Of a DNA stretch of 14,147 bases, positions 7,491-14,147 are shown piece after piece. Origin of the DNA: Chloroflexota bacterium (GTDB lineage: Bacteria; Chloroflexota; Limnocylindria; Limnocylindrales; CSP1-4). The stretch is taken from positions 1 to 14,147 of the forward strand of contig JAJYGO010000405.1 of NCBI GenBank assembly GCA_021785115.1, read 5' to 3'. A model generated the notes under the pieces. The model did not search any database and had not been told where the DNA came from. It saw only the letters and a list, made by a program, of their open reading frames with translations. The translations under genes and the position numbers were made by a program. Position 1 is the first letter of the stretch; every line of letters begins with the position of its first letter.

Positions 7491-7574
7491 CACGGACCCG
7501 GAAACCCGTGCCGGTGGGCACAGGGGCTCGGCGAACTCGTCGCTGCCCGCGCGACCCGCGTCCGCGCCGGGTCG
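7491..7574. terminator. Hairpins between convergent genes
   Basis: The 113-bp gap between two convergent genes contains CACGG/CCGTG (7491-7495 and 7506-7510, 10-nt loop), GTGCC/GGCAC around 7508-7521, and a 7-bp stem CGACCCG/CGGGTCG (7552-7558 and 7568-7574, 9-nt loop). None has a following T-run. They may slow or stop transcription from either side, but stems this short are common by chance at such GC content. Confidence 0.3.
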
Positions 7575-7594
7575 GGGTCGGCCGATGCCGGTGC

Positions 7595-8377
7595 TCAGCT
7601 GGGCGACGGCGAACCGGCCGGGGTCGCGGAGGGCGCCCCGGACGTCGTGGCGGGCATGGCGCCGACGGCCTTGGCTGCGATCGAGGCGTCGCTCGTCTCG
7701 ACGAGGAAGACGCTGTCGCCGCGCACGAAGAGGTACGCGTCGGGCCCGCCGTCCCCGTAGGAGACCTTCGTCGCCGCGATCCCGGACAGGCTCGCCGTCG
7801 TGGTGGTGACGCCGGGCGTGCCGGCGGCCAGCCAGGTATCCAGCACGAGAGGGCGCAGCGTGGCCGGATCGACGCCGGCGACCCGGAAGCCCAGCACGGA
7901 GAGATCGAGCGAGCCTGCGGCGTCGTAGGCGATCGCGATCTCGAGGTCGGAGGGCTTCCTGCCGAGGCTCGTCATCGCCGCATCGAGTGCGCGACCGCTC
8001 GGATCGCTGCTCAGGCTGGTCGCGTCCGTGGCGCTCTCCACCGTCAGCGTCACCCCGTCCACCGAACGCGGCATCTCCGCCTCGAGGATCGGCGCGGCCG
8101 GACTCGGGGCGGCGCTCGCGGCCGAGCTCGGAGCCGCGCTGGCGGCCAGGCCCGGAGCCGCACTGGCCGACAGGCCGGGCGCGGCCGAGGCAGCGGCCAC
8201 GAGGCTGCCCGAGGCGCCCGGCGCGCCCGATCCCGTCGCGGCCGACGGCGAGGCGAGCCGCTGCAGCGTGACGGCTGCGAACACCGCCACGACGACCACC
8301 ACGAGGGCGGCCACCGCCTGCAGGGCGCGGTGATCGCTCCTCGGCGGGGACAGTCGATGTGGCGATGACGAACTCAT
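7595..8377 (-). CDS. Membrane-anchored protein with Ala/Ser/Pro repeat linker
   Basis: A predicted single-pass membrane protein of 260 residues, not assigned to a named family. A short polar, basic cytoplasmic tail (1-17) leads into a strongly hydrophobic helix (about 18-38, with five valines in a row). A low-complexity external linker follows (about 42-96) that holds four 8-residue repeats. A folded-looking domain then begins at VDGVTLTVESA and ends near VGAMP, with a strand-rich pattern including PDAYLFVRGDSVFLVETSD. A Ser/Pro/Ala tail closes the protein. The ATG at 8377 was chosen over the longer open frame because GAGGT lies 7 nt upstream and the anchor follows directly. It is divergent from the C39-like gene across 226 bp, so the two may share a control region. 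The outer domain is probably a ligand- or surface-binding module; that is a guess. Confidence 0.72.
   Translation of the reverse strand: MSSSSPHRLSPPRSDHRALQAVAALVVVVVAVFAAVTLQRLASPSAATGSGAPGASGSLVAAASAAPGLSASAAPGLAASAAPSSAASAAPSPAAPILEAEMPRSVDGVTLTVESATDATSLSSDPSGRALDAAMTSLGRKPSDLEIAIAYDAAGSLDLSVLGFRVAGVDPATLRPLVLDTWLAAGTPGVTTTTASLSGIAATKVSYGDGGPDAYLFVRGDSVFLVETSDASIAAKAVGAMPATTSGAPSATPAGSPSPS
8099..8194 (-). repeat. Four degenerate 24-bp repeats coding AASAAPxx
   Basis: Within the membrane-anchored protein gene, residues 62-93 read as four 8-residue units: AASAAPGL, SASAAPGL, AASAAPSS and AASAAPSP. The DNA units are 24 bp each and diverged at third positions. The array forms a flexible spacer between membrane and outer domain. 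Its length may vary between strains. Confidence 0.7.
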
Positions 8378-8603
8378 GGTGGCTACCTCTGCCCAGCGGT
8401 CTTCGGTGGCGCCCCGCCAGGCCACTCCACGACCGTACCCGCTCGCCTTGAAGCGGTTCTGAATCCGCCAGGGCGAGACTCCGGAAGGAGCGGCTTCGTT
8501 GGGGGCCCGGACTTCGGCTCGCAGTGGTCGGCCGCCCTTGGGCCCACCGTCGTGTCGTAGAGTGTCGGCAGGTCCGGGTTCGCACCGCAAAGGGGCCGGC
8601 GCG

Positions 8604-9392
8604 GTGGTTCTGCACGCACGCCGCTGGAGCGTCTGCGTCGGACTGGCGGCAATCCTGGCGGTCTCGCTCGCGCCTGGTGTCCCGGGTGCAGGCGACGCTG
8701 CCGTGGAGCCGCCGGCCGGCTCGAGCACGGCGGCCGCCCTATCGGTCACGGCGCCGCTCCGCGTGGATCTCTACCAGCCCGGCGATTTCGTCTCCCAGAC
8801 GAACCTCGTGCAGTGCGTCGGCGCCAGCATGCAGATGATGCAGAACATCATCTCGGGCGCCGCCGATCGGACCGCAGCCACCCAGCATCGCCTCTTCGAG
8901 CTCGCCGTGTCGCTGGGCGACCCGAAGAGCCCCTACGCCGGCGGCGCCCATGGCGCCTCGGCCCAGGGGTGGGCCGCCGGACTGACCAGCCTGGGCCTGG
9001 GACCGTACGGGGTGGTCGCCGTGGCCACGTTCGACGAGGCGGTGGCGCTCGCGGCGCGGGCCATCGTGTCGACCCGCCGGCCGGTCGGCCTGCTGGTCTG
9101 GCAGGGGGCGCACGCCTGGGTCCTGAGCGGCGTCGAGGCGACGGCCGATCCGACACTGGCGCCGTCGGCGCGGATCAGCGCCGTACGGGTGCTGGATCCG
9201 CTCTATCCGCGTCCCGGTGGCGCGTGGGGAGCGACGCCCGCGCCCGATGCCCGTCTGACACTCGCGCAGCTCGCCCGGGTCTTCGTTCCGTATCGCCCCT
9301 ACAGCCGCAACGCCGCCCTCCGCGACCGCTACGTGCTCGTCCTGCCGTACGACGCCCCCCGACTGGTGGGATGGCGCTCGTACCCCGTCTAG
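8604..9392 (+). CDS. Secreted C39/papain-like cysteine peptidase-fold protein
   Basis: Predicted exported protein of 262 residues. The GTG at 8604 is preceded by AGGGG (8590-8594, 9 nt spacing). It opens a typical signal peptide: RR near the start, the hydrophobic stretch VCVGLAAILAVSLA, then PGAGDA. The mature part carries a complete papain-like set in the order of the C39/C39_2 fold: Gln66 in FVSQTN (oxyanion hole), nucleophile Cys71 in NLVQCVGASMQMMQ, His170 in WQGAHAWVLSGVEA, and Asp198 in VRVLDPLYP. The AS.QM helix after the cysteine is also typical. No ABC exporter or peptide precursor is nearby, so it is not an obvious bacteriocin-processing peptidase; it may act on outer proteins or have lost catalysis. 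The frame is open further upstream, but without coding signs. The calls of fold and active site are my reading of spacing, not a search result. Confidence 0.72.
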   Translation: MVLHARRWSVCVGLAAILAVSLAPGVPGAGDAAVEPPAGSSTAAALSVTAPLRVDLYQPGDFVSQTNLVQCVGASMQMMQNIISGAADRTAATQHRLFELAVSLGDPKSPYAGGAHGASAQGWAAGLTSLGLGPYGVVAVATFDEAVALAARAIVSTRRPVGLLVWQGAHAWVLSGVEATADPTLAPSARISAVRVLDPLYPRPGGAWGATPAPDARLTLAQLARVFVPYRPYSRNAALRDRYVLVLPYDAPRLVGWRSYPV

Positions 9393-9458
9393 CGTCTCGT
9401 GCCACATCGCCCTGGAGCGAACGATGCACCTCGGCCGTGACGCGCCGGGGTCTGGGGA
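9393..9458. other. Gene-free gap, nothing recognised
   Basis: This short gap lies between the stop of the C39-like gene and the transposase remnant. I see no convincing gene, terminator with T-run, or inverted repeat marking an insertion-sequence end. On the minus strand a frame reading NARLPRPRRVTAEVHR could be further decayed transposase tail, but that is too weak to call. Confidence 0.3.
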
Positions 9459-9663
9459 GCCGCGCGTTCGGTTGCGCCAGCGTGGGCAGGCGTGGATCGC
9501 TCGGTCCTGCTCGGCATGGCTGGCATAGTCGGTGCCGTTGAGGGCGAAGCGACGGAGGGCTGGAACTGGCACTCGATGAGGTTCGGCCGGCTCGCGCGGG
9601 CGGCAGGCAGACGAGCTCGATGTCGTGGCGCTCGACCCGCTCGCGGAGCAAGGCCAGCGTCAC
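9459..9663 (-). pseudogene. Remnant of an IS630-type transposase (C-terminal part)
   Basis: Read on the minus strand, this stretch carries the end of an IS630-family transposase spread over three frames. Frame one gives ERHDIELVCLPP (to about 9598). A frameshift leads to ASRPNLIECQFQ (9595-9560). A second shift, explained by loss of one G, leads to ALRRFALNGTDYASHAEQ and then PRWRNRT (9560-9459). Intact members have a consecutive block of the type HDVELVFLPTYASWLN-IEC-F-ALRYFALNGTDH...AI..YIRWRN, ending in the last catalytic Glu region (IEC). W-L became R-P by two T-to-C changes. There is no start and no complete DDE triad, so it is dead. It begins exactly where the SRPBCC-like frame stops (9660), so it probably interrupted that gene. 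I recognised the family from memory; terminal repeats were not found. Confidence 0.6.
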
Positions 9664-9770
9664 CCCGGCCCCTGGACCAGCTCGTCGCCCGGGAGCGGCC
9701 TCGTCGCCTCGTCGGTATCGATCCCCCGCCGGCGCCACATGGAGCGCGGCGGATGCGAGGGCCTGTTCAT
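9660..9770 (-). pseudogene. Truncated N-terminus of an SRPBCC-like protein
   Basis: A 36-codon frame starts at an ATG overlapping the carB stop (ATGA, 9767-9770). It encodes a segment RGIDTDEATRPLPGDELV, which resembles the opening of polyketide-cyclase/SRPBCC-type proteins (pattern W-G-x-T-x-E-E-x-x-R-x-LPGDEL-V). Such proteins normally continue for 150-200 residues with TRAITI.APP..VW. Here the frame ends after three more residues and transposase-like sequence begins, so the gene appears cut off by an insertion. An internal ATG at 9740 is an alternative start. Neither start has a strong Shine-Dalgarno; coupling to carB would be needed for expression. Confidence 0.4.
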
Positions 9771-12700
9771 GCCCCGGTCTTCGTCCTCGGCGCCCTGCCG
9801 CGTCGGGGATGGCGCGTGGGTCGCGTGGCGACCGGGAACGGGCTCTGGCGGCGACCGAGTGCCTGCCACTCGCCGAGCGGCCGCGCATCGGCGCAGGCGG
9901 CCACCACGGCCGGGTCGTCGAGCGATCGGGCCGCCTCGATCGCGGTCTCGATGGTGGTGAAGCAGAGGATCCCCTCCCCGATGGCAGCCTGGCGGATCCG
10001 GGCGGCGTCGCCCACCACGGGCGGCTCGGGGGACGGCGTGTTGACCACCAGCCGCACCTCGCCCGAGGAGATGGCGGCCAGGACATCCGGGCGCCCTCCG
10101 TTCTCGGCGTCGAGCCGGCCAACCTCCACCACGGCGTGTCCCAGCGCGCGGATAGCAGCTGCGGTCCCGCGGGTCGCCGCGAACCGGTAGCCCGCGGCCG
10201 CCAGCGCGCCCGCCAGCTCGGGCAGGCGATGCTTGTCCCGGTCCGCGAGCGAGAGCAGGGCAAGCGCACCGTCCGGGCCCGGGATCGGCGGCCGGAGCGA
10301 GGCCGCGAGCAGTGCCTTGGCCATCGCGACCCTGGGATCCCGGTGGATCCCGATCACCTCGCCGGTGGACCGCATCGCCGGTCCCAGCGACGGGTCCACG
10401 CCGCGCAGCTTGGCGGTGGAGAAGACCGGGGCCTTCACCGCAGTGTAGGGGCGCCACGGCAGGAGCCCGTCCGGCCAGCCCAGTCCGGAGAGCGTCGCCC
10501 CCAGCGCCACGCGGGTGGCGATCTCGACCATGGGCACCCCGGTGACCTTCGAGAGGAACGGGACCGTGCGGCTTGCCCTCGGGTTGACCTCCAGCAGGAA
10601 GACGCCGTCGTCCCGCACGATGAACTGGGCGTTGAGCAGGCCCCGCGCGCCCAGCGCCGTGGCGACGCGCCCCAGGCTGGCCAGGATCAGGTCGCGATCG
10701 CCCTCCCCCAGCCGCGCCGGCGGATACACGCCGATGGAGTCGCCGGAGTGCACGCCCGCGCGCTCGACGTGCTCGATGAGCCCCGGCACCAGCAGCCGCT
10801 CGCCGTCGCACACCGCGTCGACGTCGACCTCCAGGCCCTCCAGGTAGGCATCGATGCGGACCGGGCGGTCGGGATCGACCGCCGCCGCTGCCTGCAGCTG
10901 GGCCGCCAGCTCGGCTGGCCCGTAGGCGAAGTCGATGGCCAGCCCGCCGATCACGAAGCTGGGACGCACGATCACCGGGTATCCGACGCGCCGGGCGACC
11001 TCCAGCGCCTCTGAGATCGACCCGGCCATCCCGCCCGGCGGCTGAGGGATGCCCAGCCGGTCCACGAGAGCGGCAAACCGGGCGCGCTCCTCGGCGAGGT
11101 CGATCGTCTCCAGCTCGGCATCCAGGAGTGGGATCCCGGCCCTTGCTAGCGGCGCGGCGAGGTTGAGCGGCGTCTGGCCCCCGAACTGGAGCAGCGCTCC
11201 CGGCAGCCGCCCGTCGGGACCGCGCTCGGCGCGTGCAACCTCGGTGACGCTCTCCATGTCGAGCGGCTCGAAGTACAGGCGCGATGAGGCATCGAAGTCC
11301 GTCGAGACGGTCTCCGGGTTGGAGTTCACCATCACCGCCTGCCACCCGTCCGCGCGCAGCGTCTCGGCCGCGCGGACAGCGCAGTAGTCGAACTCGATCC
11401 CCTGCCCGATGCGGACCGGGCCCGAGCCGATGACCAGCGCCGCGGGCCGCGCCACCGCCGGGACCTCGGGGGGCGAGCCGGCGGCGGCGTAGGTCGAGTA
11501 GAAGTACGGCGTGGCGGCCGCGAACTCGGCCGCACAGGTGTCCACCATGGCGTGGCCGGGTTCGAGCCCCGCCGCCCGACGCTGGCGGGCCACGGTGTCC
11601 TGCGGCAGGCCGACGAGCGCGCCGATGTCGCGATCGCCGAACGCGGCGCGCTTGGCCGACACCAGCAGCTCGTCCGGCACGCGCCCGGTCCGGGCCACCT
11701 CGCGCCGGGTCGCGCGCAGCCGGCGCTCCAGCCGCACGAGGCGGCCCATCTCGGCCAGGAACCACGGAGCGATCCCGGTGGCCTCGTGCAGCTCGCGCGC
11801 GGACACCTCTCGGCGCAGCAGCGCCAGGATTCGCCAAAGCCGCGAGTCCGACGGCGCCAGGAACCGCCGCAGCGCCACCGGCCGCGCCGCCGCCGCGGCG
11901 CCGGCCCGGCTGGCACATACGAGTCCGTCCTCCCCCACGAAGACCTCACCCACCAGGTCCTCGCGGCGCAGACCTTTCGTCCGCGCCCGTGCTCCGCCGG
12001 GCCCGGCACCACGAGGCGAGAGGTAGGCCAGCGTGGGGCCCCAGGCCGGGTCCTCCGCCAGGAGCCCGCAACCCGCCTGCTCGAGGCCCCGGAGCGCCTT
12101 GTTGAGCGCTGCGCCGAAGGTGCGGTCGATCGCCATGACCTCGCCGGTCGCCTTCATCTGCGACCCGAGCGAGCGGTCGGCGCCGGGGAACTTGTCGAAC
12201 GGGAAGCGCGGCAGCTTGACCACCACGTAGTCGAGCGCCGGCTCGAAGGCGGCCACCGTCGTGCCGGTCACGGCGTTGGGGATCTCGGCCAACCGACGGC
12301 CGACCGCGATCTGCGCCGCGACCCGCGCGATCGGGTAGCCGGTCGCCTTGGAGGCCAGAGCGGACGATCGGCTGACGCGCGGGTTGACCTCGATGACCGC
12401 GTGGTCCCGTCCGTCGGGCGAGAGGGCGAACTGGACGTTGCATCCGCCCTCGACACCGAGCGCCCGGATGATCGCCAGGGCCGCCGATCGGAGGCGCTGG
12501 TGGACGCGGTCGGGGAGCGTCTGGATCGGCGCCACCACGATCGAGTCGCCCGTGTGCACGCCCAGGGGGTCCACGTTCTCCATCGAGCAGACCGCGATGC
12601 AGGTGTCGTCGGCGTCCCGCATCACCTCGTACTCGATCTCCTGCCATCCCACCAGGCAGCGCTCGACCATCACCTGGTGGATGGGGCTCGCCCGCAGCCC

Positions 12701-13345
12701 CGCACGCACCCGTTCCCGGAACGCGGCCTCGGTCTCGACGATGCCGCCGCCGGTGCCACCCAGCGTGAAGGCGGGACGGATGATGGCCGGCAGTCCGATC
12801 CGTTCGAGCGCCCGCGCCGCCGACGCCTCCCACGCGCCCGGCGTGTCCCCCTGCACGATCTCCGACGGCGGGTACGGCTGCCCGAGCCGGTCGAGCAGAT
12901 CGCGGAACCGCTCGCGGTCCTCGGCCATCTCGATGGCCTCGAGCGGTGTTCCGAGAAGCGCCACCCCGGTGCGCTCCAGCACGCCCTGACGGGCGAGGGC
13001 GGTGGCCAGGTTCAGCGCCGTCTGACCGCCCAGCCCGGCGAGGATCCCGTCCGGACGCTCCCGCTCGATGATCCGCTCGACGGTCTCGACCGTCAGCGGT
13101 TCCAAGTAGGTCACGTCCGCCACGCCGGGGTCGGTCATGATGGTGGCCGGGTTGGAGTTGAGCAGAATCGTCCGCACCCCCTCGTCCCGCAGCGCCCGGC
13201 AGGCCTGGGTGCCCGCGTAGTCGAACTCGGCCGCCTGGCCGATAACGACCGGGCCGGAGCCCAGGATCAGGACGCTGCGGGGTCGCGGACCGCGGGGAGG
13301 CCGCGCAACGGCAGTCCTCCGGAGTTGCGAGCCGCCGTCGCTCAC
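9767..13345 (-). CDS. carB: Carbamoyl-phosphate synthase large chain
   Basis: Cytoplasmic synthetase subunit that makes carbamoyl phosphate from bicarbonate, ammonia (from CarA) and two ATP, for pyrimidines and arginine. The domain order is normal: first ATP-grasp half (about 24-420, with RPAFTLGGTGGGI at 190-202 and EVNPRVSRSSALASKATG), oligomerization domain (about 421-625), second ATP-grasp half (about 632-1020, with EVNPRASRTVPFLSKVTG) and an MGS-like allosteric domain (about 1028-1140, with SLADRDK and VNTPS). It is 1192 residues against about 1070 usual. The excess is an insertion near 431-490, a short N-terminal lead and a C-terminal tail of about 40 residues, basic at its end (RHPRRGRAPRTK). 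The tract usually read GGRAM in the second half is GGLAI (800-804). The GTG start overlaps the carA stop (GTGA), with AGGA about 10 nt upstream. Function is near certain. Confidence 0.97.
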   Translation of the reverse strand: MSDGGSQLRRTAVARPPRGPRPRSVLILGSGPVVIGQAAEFDYAGTQACRALRDEGVRTILLNSNPATIMTDPGVADVTYLEPLTVETVERIIERERPDGILAGLGGQTALNLATALARQGVLERTGVALLGTPLEAIEMAEDRERFRDLLDRLGQPYPPSEIVQGDTPGAWEASAARALERIGLPAIIRPAFTLGGTGGGIVETEAAFRERVRAGLRASPIHQVMVERCLVGWQEIEYEVMRDADDTCIAVCSMENVDPLGVHTGDSIVVAPIQTLPDRVHQRLRSAALAIIRALGVEGGCNVQFALSPDGRDHAVIEVNPRVSRSSALASKATGYPIARVAAQIAVGRRLAEIPNAVTGTTVAAFEPALDYVVVKLPRFPFDKFPGADRSLGSQMKATGEVMAIDRTFGAALNKALRGLEQAGCGLLAEDPAWGPTLAYLSPRGAGPGGARARTKGLRREDLVGEVFVGEDGLVCASRAGAAAAARPVALRRFLAPSDSRLWRILALLRREVSARELHEATGIAPWFLAEMGRLVRLERRLRATRREVARTGRVPDELLVSAKRAAFGDRDIGALVGLPQDTVARQRRAAGLEPGHAMVDTCAAEFAAATPYFYSTYAAAGSPPEVPAVARPAALVIGSGPVRIGQGIEFDYCAVRAAETLRADGWQAVMVNSNPETVSTDFDASSRLYFEPLDMESVTEVARAERGPDGRLPGALLQFGGQTPLNLAAPLARAGIPLLDAELETIDLAEERARFAALVDRLGIPQPPGGMAGSISEALEVARRVGYPVIVRPSFVIGGLAIDFAYGPAELAAQLQAAAAVDPDRPVRIDAYLEGLEVDVDAVCDGERLLVPGLIEHVERAGVHSGDSIGVYPPARLGEGDRDLILASLGRVATALGARGLLNAQFIVRDDGVFLLEVNPRASRTVPFLSKVTGVPMVEIATRVALGATLSGLGWPDGLLPWRPYTAVKAPVFSTAKLRGVDPSLGPAMRSTGEVIGIHRDPRVAMAKALLAASLRPPIPGPDGALALLSLADRDKHRLPELAGALAAAGYRFAATRGTAAAIRALGHAVVEVGRLDAENGGRPDVLAAISSGEVRLVVNTPSPEPPVVGDAARIRQAAIGEGILCFTTIETAIEAARSLDDPAVVAACADARPLGEWQALGRRQSPFPVATRPTRHPRRGRAPRTKTGA

Positions 13346-14147
13346 GCTCGCGGCATCCTGACGCGGCCACCGTCCCCCTGCCGCACGCGCTCCACGAACC
13401 GGTCGAAGACCTCGACGGCATCCAGCGGCCCCGGCGAGCCCTCCGGGTGGTACTGCACCGACTCCACCGGCAGTCGGCGGTGACGCAGCCCCTCCACCGA
13501 TCCGTCGTTCAGGTTGCGCTGACTGACGTAGAAGCCGCTGCCCGCCCCGATGCTCTCGCCCACCACCTCGACCTCGTGGTTCTGCGCGGTCACCTGGACG
13601 CGTCCGGAGCCGAGATCCCGGACGGGGTGGTTGGCGCCGTGATGCCCGAAACGGAGCCGGCGCGTCTCGCCGCCCGCCGCGATGCCGATGAGCTGGTGCC
13701 CGAGGCAGATGCCGAGCAGCGGGCGTCCGTCGGCGAGGGCGGCGCGGGCGAGCGTCAGCGGCCCAGCGAGGCGGGCCGGGTCGCCGGGACCGGGCGAGAG
13801 CACCAGCCCGCCCACCTCCGGGGCCAGCGCCGCTGCCGGTCCCGCGACGTGCGGCAGCACTCGGACCCGCACGCCCCGCCGCCGGAGGCTCCGCACGATC
13901 CCCGCCTTCAGCCCGTAGTCGACCACTGCCACCAGCGGCCCCCGGCCCGTCCCCACGTCGTAGGGATCCGCGGCGGAGACCTGCTCTACGAAATCCTGGT
14001 CTTCCCAGCGCGGGAGAGCGCGCGCGGCCGCCACCGCCGCCTCCCGATCGACCTGCCCGGGCGCCGTCACCAGCGCCCGCTGCACGCCCGCCCGGCGCAG
14101 GTGCCGCGCGAGCGCGCGCGTGTCCACGCCGGCGATGGCCGGAACGC
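13342..14147 (-). CDS. carA: Carbamoyl-phosphate synthase small chain, 5' end missing
   Basis: Glutamine amidotransferase subunit that releases ammonia from glutamine and channels it to CarB. The frame continues past the right edge, so the N-terminal domain is mostly outside; the last readable residues, VPAIAGVDTRALARHLRR, form a CarA-specific block. The GTG at 14127 is an internal valine of that block, not a start. The class I amidotransferase domain has its nucleophile in GICLGHQLIG and the catalytic His-Glu in SVQYHPEGSPGP, plus LSPGPGDP and FGHHGANHPV. The usual NHGF(A)V segment reads NHEVEV here, and a short Gly/Ser-rich stretch follows before YVSQRNLNDGSVEG. It overlaps carB by 4 bp and is the upstream gene of the pair. 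The promoter and any other pyrimidine genes lie beyond the window. Confidence 0.96.
   Translation of the reverse strand, partial: VPAIAGVDTRALARHLRRAGVQRALVTAPGQVDREAAVAAARALPRWEDQDFVEQVSAADPYDVGTGRGPLVAVVDYGLKAGIVRSLRRRGVRVRVLPHVAGPAAALAPEVGGLVLSPGPGDPARLAGPLTLARAALADGRPLLGICLGHQLIGIAAGGETRRLRFGHHGANHPVRDLGSGRVQVTAQNHEVEVVGESIGAGSGFYVSQRNLNDGSVEGLRHRRLPVESVQYHPEGSPGPLDAVEVFDRFVERVRQGDGGRVRMPRA

Noticed and set aside
7508..8368. Plus-strand open frame opposite the membrane-anchored protein gene
   Set aside because: Its product is Arg/Gly-rich and lacks structure. The opposite strand has a start, Shine-Dalgarno, membrane helix and repeats that make sense as protein.
8432..8463. Promoter-like TTCAGA and TACGGT on the minus strand before the membrane-anchored protein gene
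   Set aside because: The spacing is 20 bp and both hexamers are weak matches.
8538..8563. Promoter-like TTGGGC and TAGAGT before the C39-like gene
   Set aside because: The spacer is only 14 bp, too short for a standard sigma-70 type promoter. The -10-like hexamer alone is not enough.
4734..8615. Open minus-strand frame of nearly 1300 codons opposite the DraG, kinase and hypothetical genes
   Set aside because: It is rich in Arg, Gly and Ala with no domain-like motifs over the DraG, kinase and hypothetical genes, and it runs antisense to genes with clear catalytic signatures. Such frames arise from the scarcity of AT-rich stop codons.
11558..11572. tRNA T-arm-like sequence GGTTCGAGCCC
   Set aside because: It lies inside carB coding sequence and no acceptor, D or anticodon arm can be built around it.
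9771..13300. Several long open frames on both strands within carB
   Set aside because: CarB motifs run uninterrupted in one minus-strand frame; the others are shadows.

Overview
The window is very GC-rich (roughly 70% or more by eye). Most genes start with GTG, and same-strand neighbours often overlap by 4 bp (GTGA). This fits a high-GC bacterium, either Actinomycetota or a high-GC Chloroflexota lineage such as Limnocylindria. The sequence alone does not decide which. There is no rRNA, tRNA, CRISPR array or phage gene. The only trace of a mobile element is a decayed IS630-type transposase remnant.

Layout from left to right. (1) 3-2471, plus strand: the C-terminal half of a TRAP transporter large permease, an HpcH/HpaI-type metal aldolase and a DapA/NanA-type Schiff-base aldolase. 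They are tightly packed and look like a sugar-acid uptake and cleavage operon, closed by GC-rich hairpins at 2481-2530. (2) 2538-4428, minus strand: two exported proteins, an alpha/beta hydrolase and a GH16-like glycoside hydrolase. (3) 4672-6704, plus strand: an ADP-ribosylglycohydrolase (DraG) family protein translationally coupled to a PfkB-family sugar or nucleoside kinase. (4) 6852-7481, plus strand: an unrecognised protein whose start may be leaderless. (5) 7595-8377 (minus) and 8604-9392 (plus): a divergent pair, a membrane-anchored protein with an Ala/Ser/Pro repeat linker and a secreted C39/papain-like cysteine-protease-fold protein. (6) 9459-9770, minus strand: wreckage of a short SRPBCC-like gene start abutting an IS630-type transposase C-terminus with two frameshifts. 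(7) 9767-14147, minus strand: carB, then carA running off the right edge, encoding glutamine-dependent carbamoyl-phosphate synthetase for pyrimidine and arginine synthesis.

How the genes work together. The left operon would import an organic or sugar acid and split a 2-keto-3-deoxy type intermediate. The DraG/PfkB pair suggests release of a pentose from an N-glycoside, followed by phosphorylation. The GH16-like enzyme and the esterase-like hydrolase could act together on external polysaccharide. The carAB pair is housekeeping, but this CarB has a long insertion, an altered conserved tract and a basic C-terminal tail. I see no clearly new defence or mobile system. The least ordinary items are the decayed insertion site behind carB, the CarB departures, and the DraG-PfkB pair.
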